A stretch of DNA of 64,000 nt from Clarireedia homoeocarpa (lineage: Eukaryota > Ascomycota > Leotiomycetes > Helotiales > Rutstroemiaceae), in assembly GCA_001465935.1 (NCBI GenBank), contig LNKV01000025.1, positions 453,609 to 517,608 of the forward strand. The letters run 5' to 3'. How positions within the stretch are numbered: the first letter of the stretch is position 1; each line of letters starts with the position of its first letter. This document shows positions 46,410 to 58,552 of this stretch, piece after piece. The notes under the pieces are model-generated. The model worked only from the letters and a program-made list of their open reading frames with translations, searched no databases and had not been told where the DNA came from. Both the position numbers and the translations under genes were made by a program.

Positions 46410-48820
46410 GAAGCAAGTTACTGCTCGTGGCTTTGATGCAAGTCTACGTGTCAACAGAGCTCGCTTCCTTGGCATGTTCCTCATTGTATGAAGAGTTGCT
46501 AATAGCCAAAGTCCCCGTCTGTTAGTTGGTAGGATGGTAGAGTACTCTTTTGGCTGTTCTTTCATTTACCTTGAGTGTTCTTGGACTCGCTTCATCATCT
46601 TGGAACAGCAAAACCAACCTTCGTCAACTGTTAAGGTGTATTGCATACTTCGACGACGAAGTAAATCGAAGTTGCTGTGCTGTCGGAGTCCTGTACTTTA
46701 GAGTCGAACTTCGCTGGACAACGACGGCATAGTACGCATGAATGGTAGTAAATTTTACCTTTGGCGAGAATACAGTGAGCATCGCCAGCGGTGACTAGAA
46801 AGTACGAGAAAAACTACACGCTTGGCAGTTGGACCACTGCCGAACAAGGGTTAGGTTGAGCCGTAGGATGGGTATGGTTTAGAGGGGCATTTCTCGTGAG
46901 ATCCACATACTGGGGTTATGAGGCCGCAAATGCGCCGTCTACTAGACTCCATTTGTATGGGGAGACTGGGAGAGCGACCGTGGAGTTCTGGGGCACTGGG
47001 GAAACTGGGATTTCAAAGTTGGGGTTGTCTCTCTGGAGAAGTTGATTCTAGGTATGGGATGGGTTCCATGCAGAAAAGAATGCTCTGGAATTCTCGTTTG
47101 GGTATGTGGACGACATGTATAGATCCGTCAAGAGAAAGGGCATAAATGTCGTTACAGTGCCATTCAGCCCTTTCCTAATTGCGAGTCTTTGCACCCAGAG
47201 ACTCGGTAGCACCATGCCAGGCATACCAAGTACATGGACTCAGCGCAAAGAGAACTTGGCGATAGTCGTCGGACAGGTCGAATTCTCGTCGAGTTCTCGT
47301 CGAGCTTGACCCTTGTGCCTGGGCGATCTAATTAGTGCTCATCTAAGCAGAATTCTGACTTCAACTAAGGGATTACTGTGGCACCCACATTGTCTTTCGA
47401 TGCGTCCAGGAGTTTTGATTCTTCGATAATGACTCAATGATTACTTATGCTCTGAAAATTTGGATGTCGGAGAGTCCGCTAGTTCTTGGCTTACAAGGAG
47501 ACGTTGAGTTAGTCGCCGCACGTGGTTACATTAAAGTTCTTTTAGACTTCCCCCCTTGTCGACGCCAGCAACAATTCCTCTCCACACCTACTCCACGACA
47601 TAACAAATTCCGGCACAGTTTGTTAACTTGGGTCGATTAAAGCTTCATCTAGATTTGGATCCCACAGTTCATATCGCGGCCCGAATAGATGCAGCAGCAG
47701 CAGGCCAAGATGCGGACCCTTGTTGCGTTGAGCTGCAGTTGACAATTCCCTCGCAAAAGTTGGGGTCCCCCCCAAAGAAACACGAAAAAATCGTCCCATA
47801 ATCTCGCTGAGTCGATCGCCAAATACCACTACATCAAGGGTTAGCATCAAGTAAACACTGTCACACGACATGACATATGCATCTACGGGCATTTTCGCAA
47901 CAGCCACGGCAGCCACGACCAGAAGCATGTCATGTTTACTCATGGGTTCGTGTTTGCCGATTCGTCGATTTAGTACGTAGTTTTTGACCCCGGAGAAGTC
48001 GAAGTAAATGGTGTCAATGGCTGAGGGTGGGCGTCGGTGTTTCTGGAGAAGATCTTAGTGTCGCCTTCCCCGCCATTGGCTTAGTACGGAGTATGTACCT
48101 TATTGAGGATCTGGAAGGTTTACAAGGTATTTCCACGCAATATTGGAAAGCGTCAACGTTTTAATAATTTCTTTCGTACTTTGCTTTCATATCTGGCTTG
48201 ATACTAAAGTACCTCTCATATTGGCCCTGTCTAGGTTAATTGACGCCACGATCACCGATGTCAGTGTGTCGATGTCGGAAAACCCGATCTTCTATACCTT
48301 CTAGCTCGTTTTAGGAGGTAACTGATCATTGACTTGAGCATTTCTATATGCCATTTGAAGGTTATTTTTTGTCAAACATTACCATACTAACTCCGCTTCT
48401 GGTTGGCATGACGCTCATCCATTATCCTAGCTTCATAGCCTCTCCAGACAACGGCTCAGGGAAAGTTCGAGCCAGAGCTGTGATTTATTGACCAATAAGA
48501 AGTATCCTGCTGGTCGCTTGGTATCTCTTGCCCCGCGTCACCCCATCCCCGCCCTTGCAGTATCCTTTTTCTAACCCCAGTTATGCGGAAAGGACCTCCT
48601 ACATAAACAGGCCTTCTTTCCCACGCTTTTTCAACCACATCTTCACTTGAAGCTTTGCTACTTTGCAAAAAAAAAGAAAAAAAAAAGAAAAAAGAAAAAA
48701 AAAGGGAGAAACTTTTCTTGCAAAACTCATTTTCTTTATCATTTGGATACCATCTGATTGAACCCGGACTGATTTGGTTCTACTTTCATTTCTGTCTCCT
48801 CTGTAGGACCAAGAATCAAC
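46410..48820. other. 2.4 kb spacer before the hexose transporter
   Basis: No supported gene. Short frames at 46918-47310 are not recognised. An A-rich tract with G interruptions (48665-48703) lies about 120 bases before the transporter start, and a pyrimidine-rich leader follows it. Confidence 0.5.
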
Positions 48821-50855
48821 ATGGGTTTCGGCATCGCGAAGCCCGAAGGCGTGCCTGGAAAGTCATGGCCAGCTGTGAGTTCTTTTCTCGGTAACTCTTG
48901 TCTAAAGAGCATCTACTCACAAGGTTAAAATAGATCGTCATCGGACTGTTCGTTGCATTTGGTGGAGTACTGTTTGGGTTTGTTGAGCTTCCTCATGGTT
49001 CGCATAATCTCCACTAACTCCCAAATCACAGTTATGATACAGGAACGATTAGTGGTATTCTGGCTATGGGGTAAGTTTGCTCATTATCTATGTTTGCCAA
49101 GACGACTTTTGATTAACATGATATGTAGATATTGGCAAAATCAATTTTCTACCGGTTACATAAATGTCCATGGCCACCTGGATGTAACACCCTCTCAATC
49201 CTCACTCATCGTCTCTATCCTCTCCGCTGGTACATTTTTCGGTGCACTGACTGCTGCTCCTTTTGCCGATTTCCTGGGTCGTCGCCTTGCTTTGTTGGTC
49301 TCTGCTGGTATTGTCTTCAACTTTGGTGTCATTCTACAAACCGCTGCCACCGCGTTACCAATGTTCATTGCTGGCCGTTTCTTTGCTGGTTTCGGTGTTG
49401 GTCTCATTTCTGCTCTGAGTAAGTTCTTATTCGTACCCGGACAACATTTATGCCTGCCCCCCTGTTGTTGTCTAAATAGGACATGTGGCTAATTGTGCTT
49501 TACAGTTCCACTTTATCAATCAGAGACTTCTCCCAAATGGATCCGCGGTGCCATCGTTGGAAGTTATCAACTTGCTATAACTATTGGACTCCTTCTAGCA
49601 GCTGTTGTTGACAATGCTACCCATGAAAGAAACGATACCGGCTCATACAGAATCCCAATTGCAGTTCAATTTGCCTGGGTACGTAATTCAGAAAACTACC
49701 TACTTTTAGTTATACTTACAAACCTATAGGCACTTATCTTGGTCATCGGATTACTCTTCTTGCCTGAAACCCCACGTTATCTCATCAAGTCACACAAGCC
49801 AGAAAAAGCAGCCCGTTCCCTTTCCAAGCTCCGCCGTCTCGCAGTTGATGATCCAGCAATCCGAGATGAGCTGGCTGAGATTCAAGCCAACCACGAGTAC
49901 GAATTGCAGCTGGGCAAATCGTCTTACATTGACTGCTTCAAGGGTGGTATGGGCAAGAGGCTCGCAACAGGATGTCTTCTTCAAGCTCTTCAACAACTGA
50001 CTGGCGTTAACTTCATCTTCTGTAAGACCCTTATTCTCTCCAATAATTCTATCATGTATTAACAGACATCCAGACTACGGTACTCAATACTTCAAGAACT
50101 CTGGTATCAAAGACGCTTTTACTATTCAAATGATCACCAGCGCCGTTAATGTAGCTTCTACCCTCCCTGGTCTATGGGCAGTCGATAAATTCGGTCGTCG
50201 TCCACTTCTACTTTGGGGCGCTGTCGGCATGTGTGTCAGTCAATTGATCGTCGCCATCACTGGCACCACATCCTCTGCTCAGACCTCGACCGGCGAAGTC
50301 TACGCTACCAATGTCGCTGCGCAAAAAGCTGGTATCGCTTTTATATGTATTTTTATCTTTTTCTTTGCATCTACTTGGGTAAGTTTTCCTCATCCACCAT
50401 ATCATGTCATCTTCTAACACCTCCAACAGGGTCCTCTCGCATGGGTCGTAACCGGTGAAATCTTCCCCCTCAAAGTCCGCGCCAAGGCACTCTCTATGAC
50501 CACCGCCACCAACTGGCTCCTCAACTGGGCGATCGCCTACTCCACACCCTACCTCGTCAACTACGGGTCCGGCAATGCAAACCTTCAGTCGAAAATCTTC
50601 TTCATCTGGTTCGGTTGCTGCTTCCTTTGTATCGCTTTCGTCTACTTCATGATCTACGAGACAAAAGGTTTCACGCTTGAGGAAATCGATGAGTTGTATA
50701 CGGAGGTATCGTCGGCGAGAAAGAGCATCGGCTGGAAGCCCACGCAAAGATTCACGGATATGCTGGAGCCTGGACATGCGGGCGCGGGCGTGTTCCCGAC
50801 AAGGGACAATGAGAAGACGGCCGGGGGAGTGGAGTATCATAATGAGACTTTGTGA
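48821..50855 (+). CDS. MFS hexose (glucose) transporter
   Basis: Eight exons, 48821..48874, 48934..48977, 49032..49070, 49129..49418, 49506..49678, 49730..50021, 50074..50378 and 50430..50855, with introns mostly 51-59 nt and one of 87, close exactly to 540 residues. The start is MGFGIAKPEGVPGKSWPA. Sugar porter marks are GYDTGTISGILAM in helix 1, GRR after helix 2, PLYQSETSPKWIRG, PETPRYL, QQLTGVNFIFYYGT, DKFGRRPLLLWG and PLAWVVTGEIFPLKVR, then the C-terminal YETKGFTLEEIDELY. Twelve spans are expected in the plasma membrane. It resembles fungal high-affinity glucose transporters of the HXT/RCO3 group; affinity and sensor role cannot be told from sequence. The three very short 5' exons, 44, 39 and 54 bases, are easily missed. 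Confidence 0.92.
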
Positions 50856-51581
50856 GGTAGAGCTGGGTGAGAAGATGAGAGGATTTTTATCTTCTTCGGA
50901 TTCTTGTGATGAGGTTTGGCGTTGTGATGGGCTGGGTATGAGTAAATGACTTAAACAATATGGGATTATCAACTCATATTATATATGTACGCTTGTAAAA
51001 TATTTCTATTACGATATGATAAAGTAAACTTAAAAAGGAGGAAGGTGAGTAAGAAAGCATGGCATTGTCATTCGACTACATACATATACATCTTTTGTAT
51101 CATGTAGTACGCATAGCTGCAGAATATTTTTGTTAGACTACTTACTATTCATCATCTCAACTCGCAAAACTTCCGATTGATCATTGTCGATGTGTCGCTC
51201 TTTCATAGTAATTACGAAAGTGGTGAATCCCTTGACGTGGGCTTCTGGCGTGCAAGCCACTCTCCAGCGCACAAAAAAATAAGCCGCTTTAGGACAATAC
51301 ATTGTAGCTGTTTGTAATGTTTTCATTATTCGAAAGAAATCTAGCATTCTATGAATTAATATATTTATTAACAAATTATCAAATAGTGTTATGTAAGGGG
51401 TAGAGTGATGTTGTCGGCCTGTTATTTCTGTAACCTTAACTTACCGAAAAGCCAGCCCCAGCCTCACGTACCACGTGTTTGAGGCTCGCTTGTCAACCTT
51501 GAAACTGATCCTGTAGGTTTGACCAGGTAACTCTAAGATGACAGATAGCATCATGAATCATAATTCCAAGAGTCTTTTGTG
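50856..51581. other. intergenic 0.7 kb
   Basis: Between two plus-strand genes. AT-rich, with no gene or repeat of note. Confidence 0.5.
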
Positions 51582-53818
51582 ATGGATATGCGGATGCAGA
51601 AAGCAGTATCTTCCAGTGTCCTACCGTCGTTTGTACATCTCCCAAGCGAATCTTGCGGGTTATATCCGCCGCTAACATAATTTAGGACATCGTAAGGCTG
51701 TACTACGGTGGAGACAGACTCTGCAGCACTTGCTCAAAACTCGATATCGAGAAGCTCTTTCGACAGTCAGAGTTGAACCCGGAGATTGCAAAGGCGCCGG
51801 CGCCTTTCGTGCTCAATGACTTCTGGACTACTTCGTTGTATTGCCCCTTCTGTCGTGTGTTACGCCAAGCCCTTGACCTAGGCTCGAGAGCTGATAGGTA
51901 CTCCCAAAGTGGAGGTCCGCGATGGGTTTGCAAGGTCAAAGCTCTGCAACGCGTCAGATACATACTACATTGGTCACCTGGCCACCATGTGACTTATGAA
52001 CTGAGTCCATGCCTTCTCACCGAGGAGGCGGTTCGCGATGGCAAAGCTGATGGTGTAAACTTGTTCGGTAGAAGGGTTCAGCTGATGGCTAATGGTGACG
52101 AAACTCGTGAAGATCAGCTGGCCTTGGGCCGTTATTTTAATCCTCAGAGAGTAGACGTCGACTTGTTACGAAGCTGGATTGCTGGCTGTGATGCTCATCA
52201 CAAGACTATCTGCACTCCCGAGACCTGGAAACGGGAGTCAGAGACTACCCTTCGCATGATCGATGTCAAACTTCGATGCGTGGTTGAAGCCCCTTTGGAA
52301 TGTCAATATATTGTTTTGAGTTACTGTTGGGGGAAACCATCGGAAGCAAATAAGCACCTTGGGCTCACCGAGGACACTGCTTCGTGGTTATTTACCGAGG
52401 GCTCATTGTCCAAGATGGAAAACAACATTCCTAGGACAATCCAAGATGCTATCGATCTTGTTGCCGATCTAGGAGAAAGATTTCTCTGGGTTGATGCCTT
52501 ATGTATCAAGCAAGATGACACATCTGATAAAGCTAAACAGATCCCTCTTATGGGCAATATATATGCCAGCGCTTTGTGTACTATCGTTGCTGGATCTGGC
52601 TCTGATGCATGGGCGGGCTTGAATGGGGTTGGAAAAAAGCCAATTCCACGATCACCGAAATCATACCAAGCAAAAGTACATGACCATCGTCTAACGACGA
52701 CACAGAAACATTATCAACTGTGGAAGAATCAAACAGTATGGCTTTCGCGAGGCTGGACCTTTCAAGAGAAAATATTATCAAGAAGACTAATGATCTTCAC
52801 GGATTCCCAAGTATATTTCCAGTGTAAGAAGGCACTATGGTCGGAAGACACTATTTTCGAAAACTTTAATTCCAGAGTCACAACCATAGGTAGTGCATCT
52901 GACGACACAGATTTAGAAATCGATAGCCTTCTGAGTGTCTTTAACTCTTACCAGGCCATGGTACGAGACTACAGTCGCCGATCCTTTGGATATCAGAGTG
53001 ACGCTCTGAATTCTTTTCAAGGTGTTCAGCAATATCTTCAGAATCGGGGTCCTTACTCTGAACAGCGGAGACTGACTGGTGAATTTTATTTTGGTCTACC
53101 GGAATCTTTCTTTGATGCAGCCATGGTCTGGACACTTCCATACCATTATCCAGATCAAAGACGGGAAATGTTTCCCAGCTGGACGTGGGTTGGCTGGAAT
53201 ATGGAGCCTGGAGATAACTTTCGTCGTCAGGCTATAGAATTTCCAAACCGGCCTAAGAATATTTGTCCAGAGGTAGTTTGGTACAGACCCGTTGATGACA
53301 GGGCAACAAAGTATGTCAAGATAGATAACTGCGAACTTATGCTTCAGGACTCTCGACTTACGGAAGACGAAAAGAAGCTTAGAAGCCAATGGAAGTCTGA
53401 CCAAGTCGCTATCCCTCTTGATGTTACTGAGACGTCGCATGTGCTCCGATTCTGGACAAGTACAGCTTCTCTTTCGGTTGATCGCTCAGGCACTCAAGAG
53501 CGACGAGACAACGTACACTCATCTGACCCAGCCATTCTTGAGAGCGAGGAAATGTTGATAAAGGATCCAATTCAAAACACAACGATTGGCACCATATCGC
53601 TGAGTCGTTCCTGGCGAGCTGCTAAACCTGAAGAGCTAGACTTTATGGTTGTAGCCCGTGCTTGCAAAAATGACAATGGGGAGAAATATGGTCTGTATGT
53701 AATGCTTATAGAATGGTCGGGTGATATCGCATACCGAGTCCAGAGGGTGAAAGATCCGGTGAGAGAGGATGTTTGGGCAAGCTTAAGAACTAGGTGGAAG
53801 CTCATCTCTCTTGCTTAA
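51582..53818 (+). CDS. heterokaryon incompatibility (HET) domain protein
   Basis: The main exon 51686..53818 is open throughout. A small first exon 51582..51632 (MDMRMQKAVSSSVLPSF) joins it in phase 0 over a 53-nt intron with CTAAC and TTTAG, giving 727 residues; this first exon is tentative. An N-terminal cysteine pair (RLCSTCSKLD) and SLYCPFCRVL precede the HET domain. Its blocks are YIVLSYCWG at about 225, RTIQDAIDLV and LWVDALCIKQDD at 270-296, and ASALCTIVAG shortly after. WLSRGWTFQEKILSRR and TDSQVYFQC complete the usual pattern. HET proteins trigger cell death when genetically different hyphae fuse, or act in other immune-like responses. The C-terminal half (from about 430) has no domain I recognise. 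Family confident, partner unknown. Confidence 0.9.
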
Positions 53819-54539
53819 AGATCGAGGTAAATTTGACCACGGTGTCATGTAAGGCAGCTCTTCCAATGCTTGGAATCTAAAGTGATTGACGTGCTGCTGC
53901 ATCATGTCCCAAGATGTCTTTCTGTCCTACAATGCAAGACGTTTGGAGAACAGCTGGAAAAAGACCAATTGACACTACCATTTGCCATGCGCAGGCTCGC
54001 CGAGTCTGGCCACTGCATGTGTGCTCTCGAACTATATCCCACTTCCTGCTCCTCGGCGTGAGTCATTAGGGGATAAACCATAATGGTCCATATGAAATCA
54101 GTAATTCGAGATCCATGAAAGAGTGACGAAGTATTTCCTTTTGCCTTGGCAATAGCTTCTTTTGATGTTTCAACGTGTCCGCACGAAAATTTATTGGGTT
54201 GTCTGTGGTAAGTTGTTTGAATTTCCAAAATCGTTACTTAATTGGTAGAAGTTAAGGGTCCAGAACCCCGCCGAGCTCGGAGCTTGCCCGTTCAAGCCGC
54301 CTCCCGCGCCCCCACTTCCACGTCCAAAACTACTTTGTCGTACTGAAGAGCTGAAGAGGAGGCCGTGATAGGGGAGACAAAGGACTTCTCCTATATACGA
54401 GCACGGCACGGTAACAGCACCAGAGGAACCAGCTTATCGACGTCTCGCGATCAGGATAATTCTAGCAAGAGTTTTGTCGCCATATCTAGCTACACTTCTC
54501 TGAAGCATTTGCTTGTATTTCCATTCAAGAGCAGCAAAG
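53819..54539. other. intergenic 0.7 kb
   Basis: Between two plus-strand genes. No gene recognised. Purine-rich segment near 54335-54400, probably promoter of the next gene. Confidence 0.5.
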
Positions 54540-55789
54540 ATGCCTCCTACCACTTTGCCGGGCTCAACTGATTCAAAGAACAAGTTTGAAGATCTATCGG
54601 GCGTTGACACCGCTGCATATGACAACCCTTACGATGCCCTCATTGAAGCATGTAACAACGATCCGGTACTGATTCCTCTACTTCCACGGCCGCTTTCCAC
54701 ACCCCCTCGTTCCTTAGATGGCACTCTGATCTTTCTCTTTCAATGTAATAAAACACAAACCTGGAGCCATGCTGATTCGACTTCCAGGCTGGGATCCAAT
54801 CTCGCTATGCAACCCATCGGGAGGCTCGTAATGAACAGCAGAAAGCCAAGATCCTGGCCTCTGATTTCCAAGAACTTATCATAGATCCGGTTCTTCAGAA
54901 GCTTGAAGATCCAACTATTGAGCCTGGATACGTAGATCCTCGAAACTGTTTGGTCTTCTGGGCGCGTCCCCCAGCACACATCAGATCCTTGGTTGGGAAA
55001 ATTCAACAAAAACTACAGGATTTTGCTCCGAGTATGTCACCTATTGCTATCTTGTGATCACATTGCAGTACCATTTCTCCATTGAGAATCAGACGCATAG
55101 TATGACACCATTACTATCCTATCAATCCTAACACAATTCAAGAACTCTGGTTGATGCCCGTTCCCAACCTGCATCTCACCGTCCTCGAAATAACCCACTC
55201 GCTCACCTCCCCCGAAATCACCTCCATCATCTCCAATCTCGGCACTGAAACCATAGCCACCATGTGCGACCACACCTACAATCACCGCGCGCGCCTCATT
55301 AAGCCTACTCTTTCCTATGACTCCGCGGCCCTAGCTCTCTCCTTCCTTCCCGCCGCCGGGGAAGCTCTAAACAATACTCTATGGGAGGATACATCCGCGG
55401 GAGTTGGGAAAATCAGCCCCTCAGCACATAATCCACGCACTATCCAAGACGACGCATTCACGTATCACCATCTACGGAAAGAGCTCTTCGCGATCGCCCG
55501 CTCCACTGGTGTATCTGTAGATTCACGCTACGTAGTACCTAGCTCGCACATCACCATTACACGATTCCTAACACAGGCTGATCACGACACGCCGGAGAAG
55601 AGACGGAAGTGGATTGAGTTGATTGAAGAGATTAACGTATGGCTGAGAGAGGAGTATTGGCCGAAGGAGGGAGGCGAGAGGAATGAAGAGGGGGAGTGGA
55701 TCGTAGGGCAGGAGAAAGGATTGGATTGCAGGGAGGGGACTTTATGGTATGGGGGCGGAAAGACAGTCATGCTGGGAAAGGGTTTCTGA
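54540..55789 (+). CDS. 2H phosphoesterase (RNA ligase / cyclic phosphodiesterase-like)
   Basis: Exons 54540..54665, 54788..55031 and 55143..55789, introns 122 and 111 nt, close to 338 residues. The two catalytic HxT motifs of the 2H superfamily are seen as NLHLTVLEI (His134, Thr136) and SSHITITRF (His259, Thr261). A preceding segment reads GYVDPRNCLVFWARPP. Such enzymes open 2',3'-cyclic phosphates or act in RNA 3'-end or tRNA processing; in fungi the group is often annotated 'RNA ligase/cyclic nucleotide phosphodiesterase'. No membrane span or signal peptide is seen, so it is probably cytosolic or nuclear. The ATG at 54540 is chosen because it gives MPPTTLPGS at the start of a typical acidic N-terminus. 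The substrate is not known. Confidence 0.82.
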
Positions 55790-56280
55790 CCTTTTTGAAT
55801 GTTGTAATTCCTGCTCGATTAACTGCCCTGGAAGGTGGATAGAAAAAGTGATCTGCAATAGAATTTGCTTGTAGGTATTTTTCCGAGTAATTCATATCTT
55901 GCCACCATAGAGTATTTTCGATAATGTCCAATCTCCCCTTGAAGGCCAAGATTTGACTCAAAATGTATCACAAGCAAATAGAAAATGTTCCGGGTGGGAT
56001 GCGTCGCTCGATTTTCGCCACATCCAACACTCGATCATCACATCCACTAACAATTACCCCGAGTATCACATCACGCACTCAAACCCTGGTATGATATGCC
56101 TTCAGCACACTTTGCTATTGCTTCATTGGTGACTTAGGATGAGGTACAAGGAGGACAGACCCCATCGTTTTCTCCCATGCCCGACCACTCAGCCATTGAG
56201 TATATGTATGTTCCACGCAAAATCCATTGACCCATCCGTTTGTCTCCGATGAAATCAGAATCGCCATAGCAAACACAAAT
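55790..56280. other. convergent 3' region
   Basis: About 490 bases between the 3' ends of the phosphoesterase and eL42 genes. No gene seen. Confidence 0.5.
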
Positions 56281-57091
56281 CTAGAACACCAAAGCAGCAC
56301 CCTTGGTCTTCTTGTCACCACTATATATCGGTCAGCTTGCGCTTCAAACGTGCCTTACCCACAGTAGTGGAGATCAGTATATGAGTAACTTTCTAGGGAG
56401 TCATACCCAAGTTCGAAGTGCTTGCAACGCTTCAATGCCAACTGTGCCTTCGTCTTGCAAGATGTGCACTCCAATCTCAATACAACCTTCTTTGTGGTCT
56501 TGGCCTTCTTGTGGAAGACAGGTTTTGTCTGACCACCATAACCGGATTGTTTACGATCATAACGACGCTTTCCTTGTGCAAACAGCGAAGCCTGGATCCT
56601 TCGTATTAGCCTGTACGTCTTCCGAATAGCCGTGAAGTTCTAAGTACCTTTCCAGCCTTGTATTGTGTGACCTTGTGTTGAGTGTGCTTGCGGCAATCCT
56701 TGCCTTTGCAGTACGTGCGTCTGGTCTTTGGGACGTTGACCTATACAAAATTACATTGTCAGTCTCGACCTATGCGGATACTTTCAATACAACATGAAGC
56801 CTTCTTCAGAACCCCGCGTTCCCTCCCCGGTTTGACCATGTCTCGAAATTGGCAGCGCGTAAAGAAATCGTCTGGCGATACTGAACTCATAGAATAGGTG
56901 AACGATGTGTGCTAGTTTGGAGATATTGAATGCTCGGGCGACGTTCGATGGGCGAAAGCCCTTGCTGTGGTGTATTCCAGTTTCGTAGTTCATCGCAAAT
57001 CGTCCTTGACATCCTCCGGCTAACATCCCTCACCCCTTGGTCGCATGAAAAAAGGAGCCTCCAAAGTAATTCAATGAAATGTACATACCAT
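56281..57091 (-). CDS. rpl42: 60S ribosomal protein eL42 (L44/L36a)
   Basis: Four exons, 57091..57089 (the ATG alone), 56740..56648, 56591..56407 and 56320..56281, with introns of 348, 56 and 86 nt, give exactly 106 residues, the full family length. The spliced sequence begins MVNVPKTRRTYCKGKDCRKH and ends KKTKGAALVF. It has two CxxxxC/CxxC zinc-binding pairs (YCKGKDC and CTSCK) and SGYGGQTKPVFHKKAKTTKK. eL42 lies at the ribosomal E site. Residue 56 is proline, the form associated with cycloheximide sensitivity in yeasts, where glutamine at this place gives resistance. The single-codon first exon and long first intron are typical of ribosomal protein genes. Identity is certain. Confidence 0.97.
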
Positions 57092-58552
57092 CTTGGCTGT
57101 TTATCTGGTGGTCGCTGGATTGATGTTGTTAGTAACGTCGTTGATGATGGATTTTGAAATTTTGTGCAGTTGGCTTTCCAGTGTGCGCTCGCTTCGAAGT
57201 AGGGCCATGCCGGTTTGAGTAATATGGTCACGTGATTAAAAATTGTAGTCAGATTGGACCAGAGCTTGCGACCTCGATCTTTGCGACGCATCATCTCAGT
57301 CTATTAGATACCTCACGACTAGTGGGGAAGTACTATTCCATGATTAGGTGTCTGCGGTCTAATGTGAGAGCCCGGCGATCTTCATTTTCATTCTCATCAA
57401 ACACTTACAGCATGCGGAGGAGTATGAGACCTGTTTCAAACATTTACTTGTTACATGTTCATGCCCAGACTTGGCCGTTCAGCCTGTGCTCGATGGATCT
57501 TGACGTCTCGGATGATTTGAGCGAACATGCATCTTGCCATATACTATCAGGATACTACAGCATAAGTTAGTTGTCATGATCACCTTCCCACACACAGGGG
57601 TGTTCACATTTCCACAAACCGGTGCGGCTATACCTTCCTTCATCTTTTGGAAGACACCCAGCTTTCTAGAAGGACTCTACTGTGTCTCGGAAAGTACAAA
57701 CGTCGCGTGCTGCACAGCTGTTTCGACTGGTTTGGATTTTCCATCAGCTTGGTGCTTCCTACCAGAGCCAACACTTTTCCTTAACCCCAAAATAGCTGCG
57801 ACACACTTCCTGAACGAGTCGGCGAGGACTCTACGAATCTCCAAGGACCTCGAGCTACACTAATTGAATGAACCTAATGCAGCTCACGTGGCGCTCTATG
57901 AAGCGCTTGAATCTAACCTTCCTAGCCATGGTATCAAATACGAAAACGAGAACGATGTATATAACGTCATGATTTGGTGGCAACGCTCCTTTATTAAAAC
58001 CGCTCCTTGGAAAACGGAGTTCCGGTTCTAGAGTACGTACCAATGGATCATTTGCGATGGATGTTTGTTATTTTCATTCGATAGAATCGAACTCTTTGTG
58101 AAATTGTTTGGGATCTCTGCCCAGATGTGGCTTGCCCATAACTGTTGTGGTCGTGTAGGGGCACATTCGTTAAAATAGTTTGAGACGCATCCAAAGGCTT
58201 TGAGACCAGACTAAAGCGATGCCACATGCTTCTTTAGGGGGCACATACCTCAAGCTCGTAGAATGGCGAGAATTCCAGATGCTAATTGGTCGGGAGAACA
58301 GCAATAAATGCGGTCCTCTTCACGGCTGGAGCTGTATCCGATGTTAGTCCTATGTCACTATGGTTATCTTAACATTGCATCTCAAGTACTTGTACTTCGT
58401 GCTTGCCAAATTTCCTGTACTTCAGTTGTTGTTGGGTGTTTAAATATCGTTCTCACCCAAGTCCTGCGCCCCCTTTGTCGCGTTCTTCGTAGATTGCAGG
58501 TCTGCAGATTGCCTACAGTAATTATTGGTCCGTACGCGAGTAATCCGCAGAC
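57092..58552. other. intergenic 1.5 kb between eL42 and the P450
   Basis: Divergent promoters. No gene supported; a frame at 57534-57863 is open for about 110 codons but has no recognised domain and no good start context. Confidence 0.5.

Noticed and set aside
46918..47310. Two short plus frames suspected as retroelement remnants
   Set aside because: No reverse transcriptase, RNase H or integrase motif could be read, and no terminal repeats were found.
56741..57088. C/D snoRNA inside intron 1 of eL42
   Set aside because: A GCGATGA near 56990 and several CTGA motifs (minus strand) exist, but spacing and terminal stem are not convincing.
57534..57863. A 109-residue frame between eL42 and the P450
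   Set aside because: It is open but has no recognised domain, no splice partners and no promoter signs. Kept out of the gene list.
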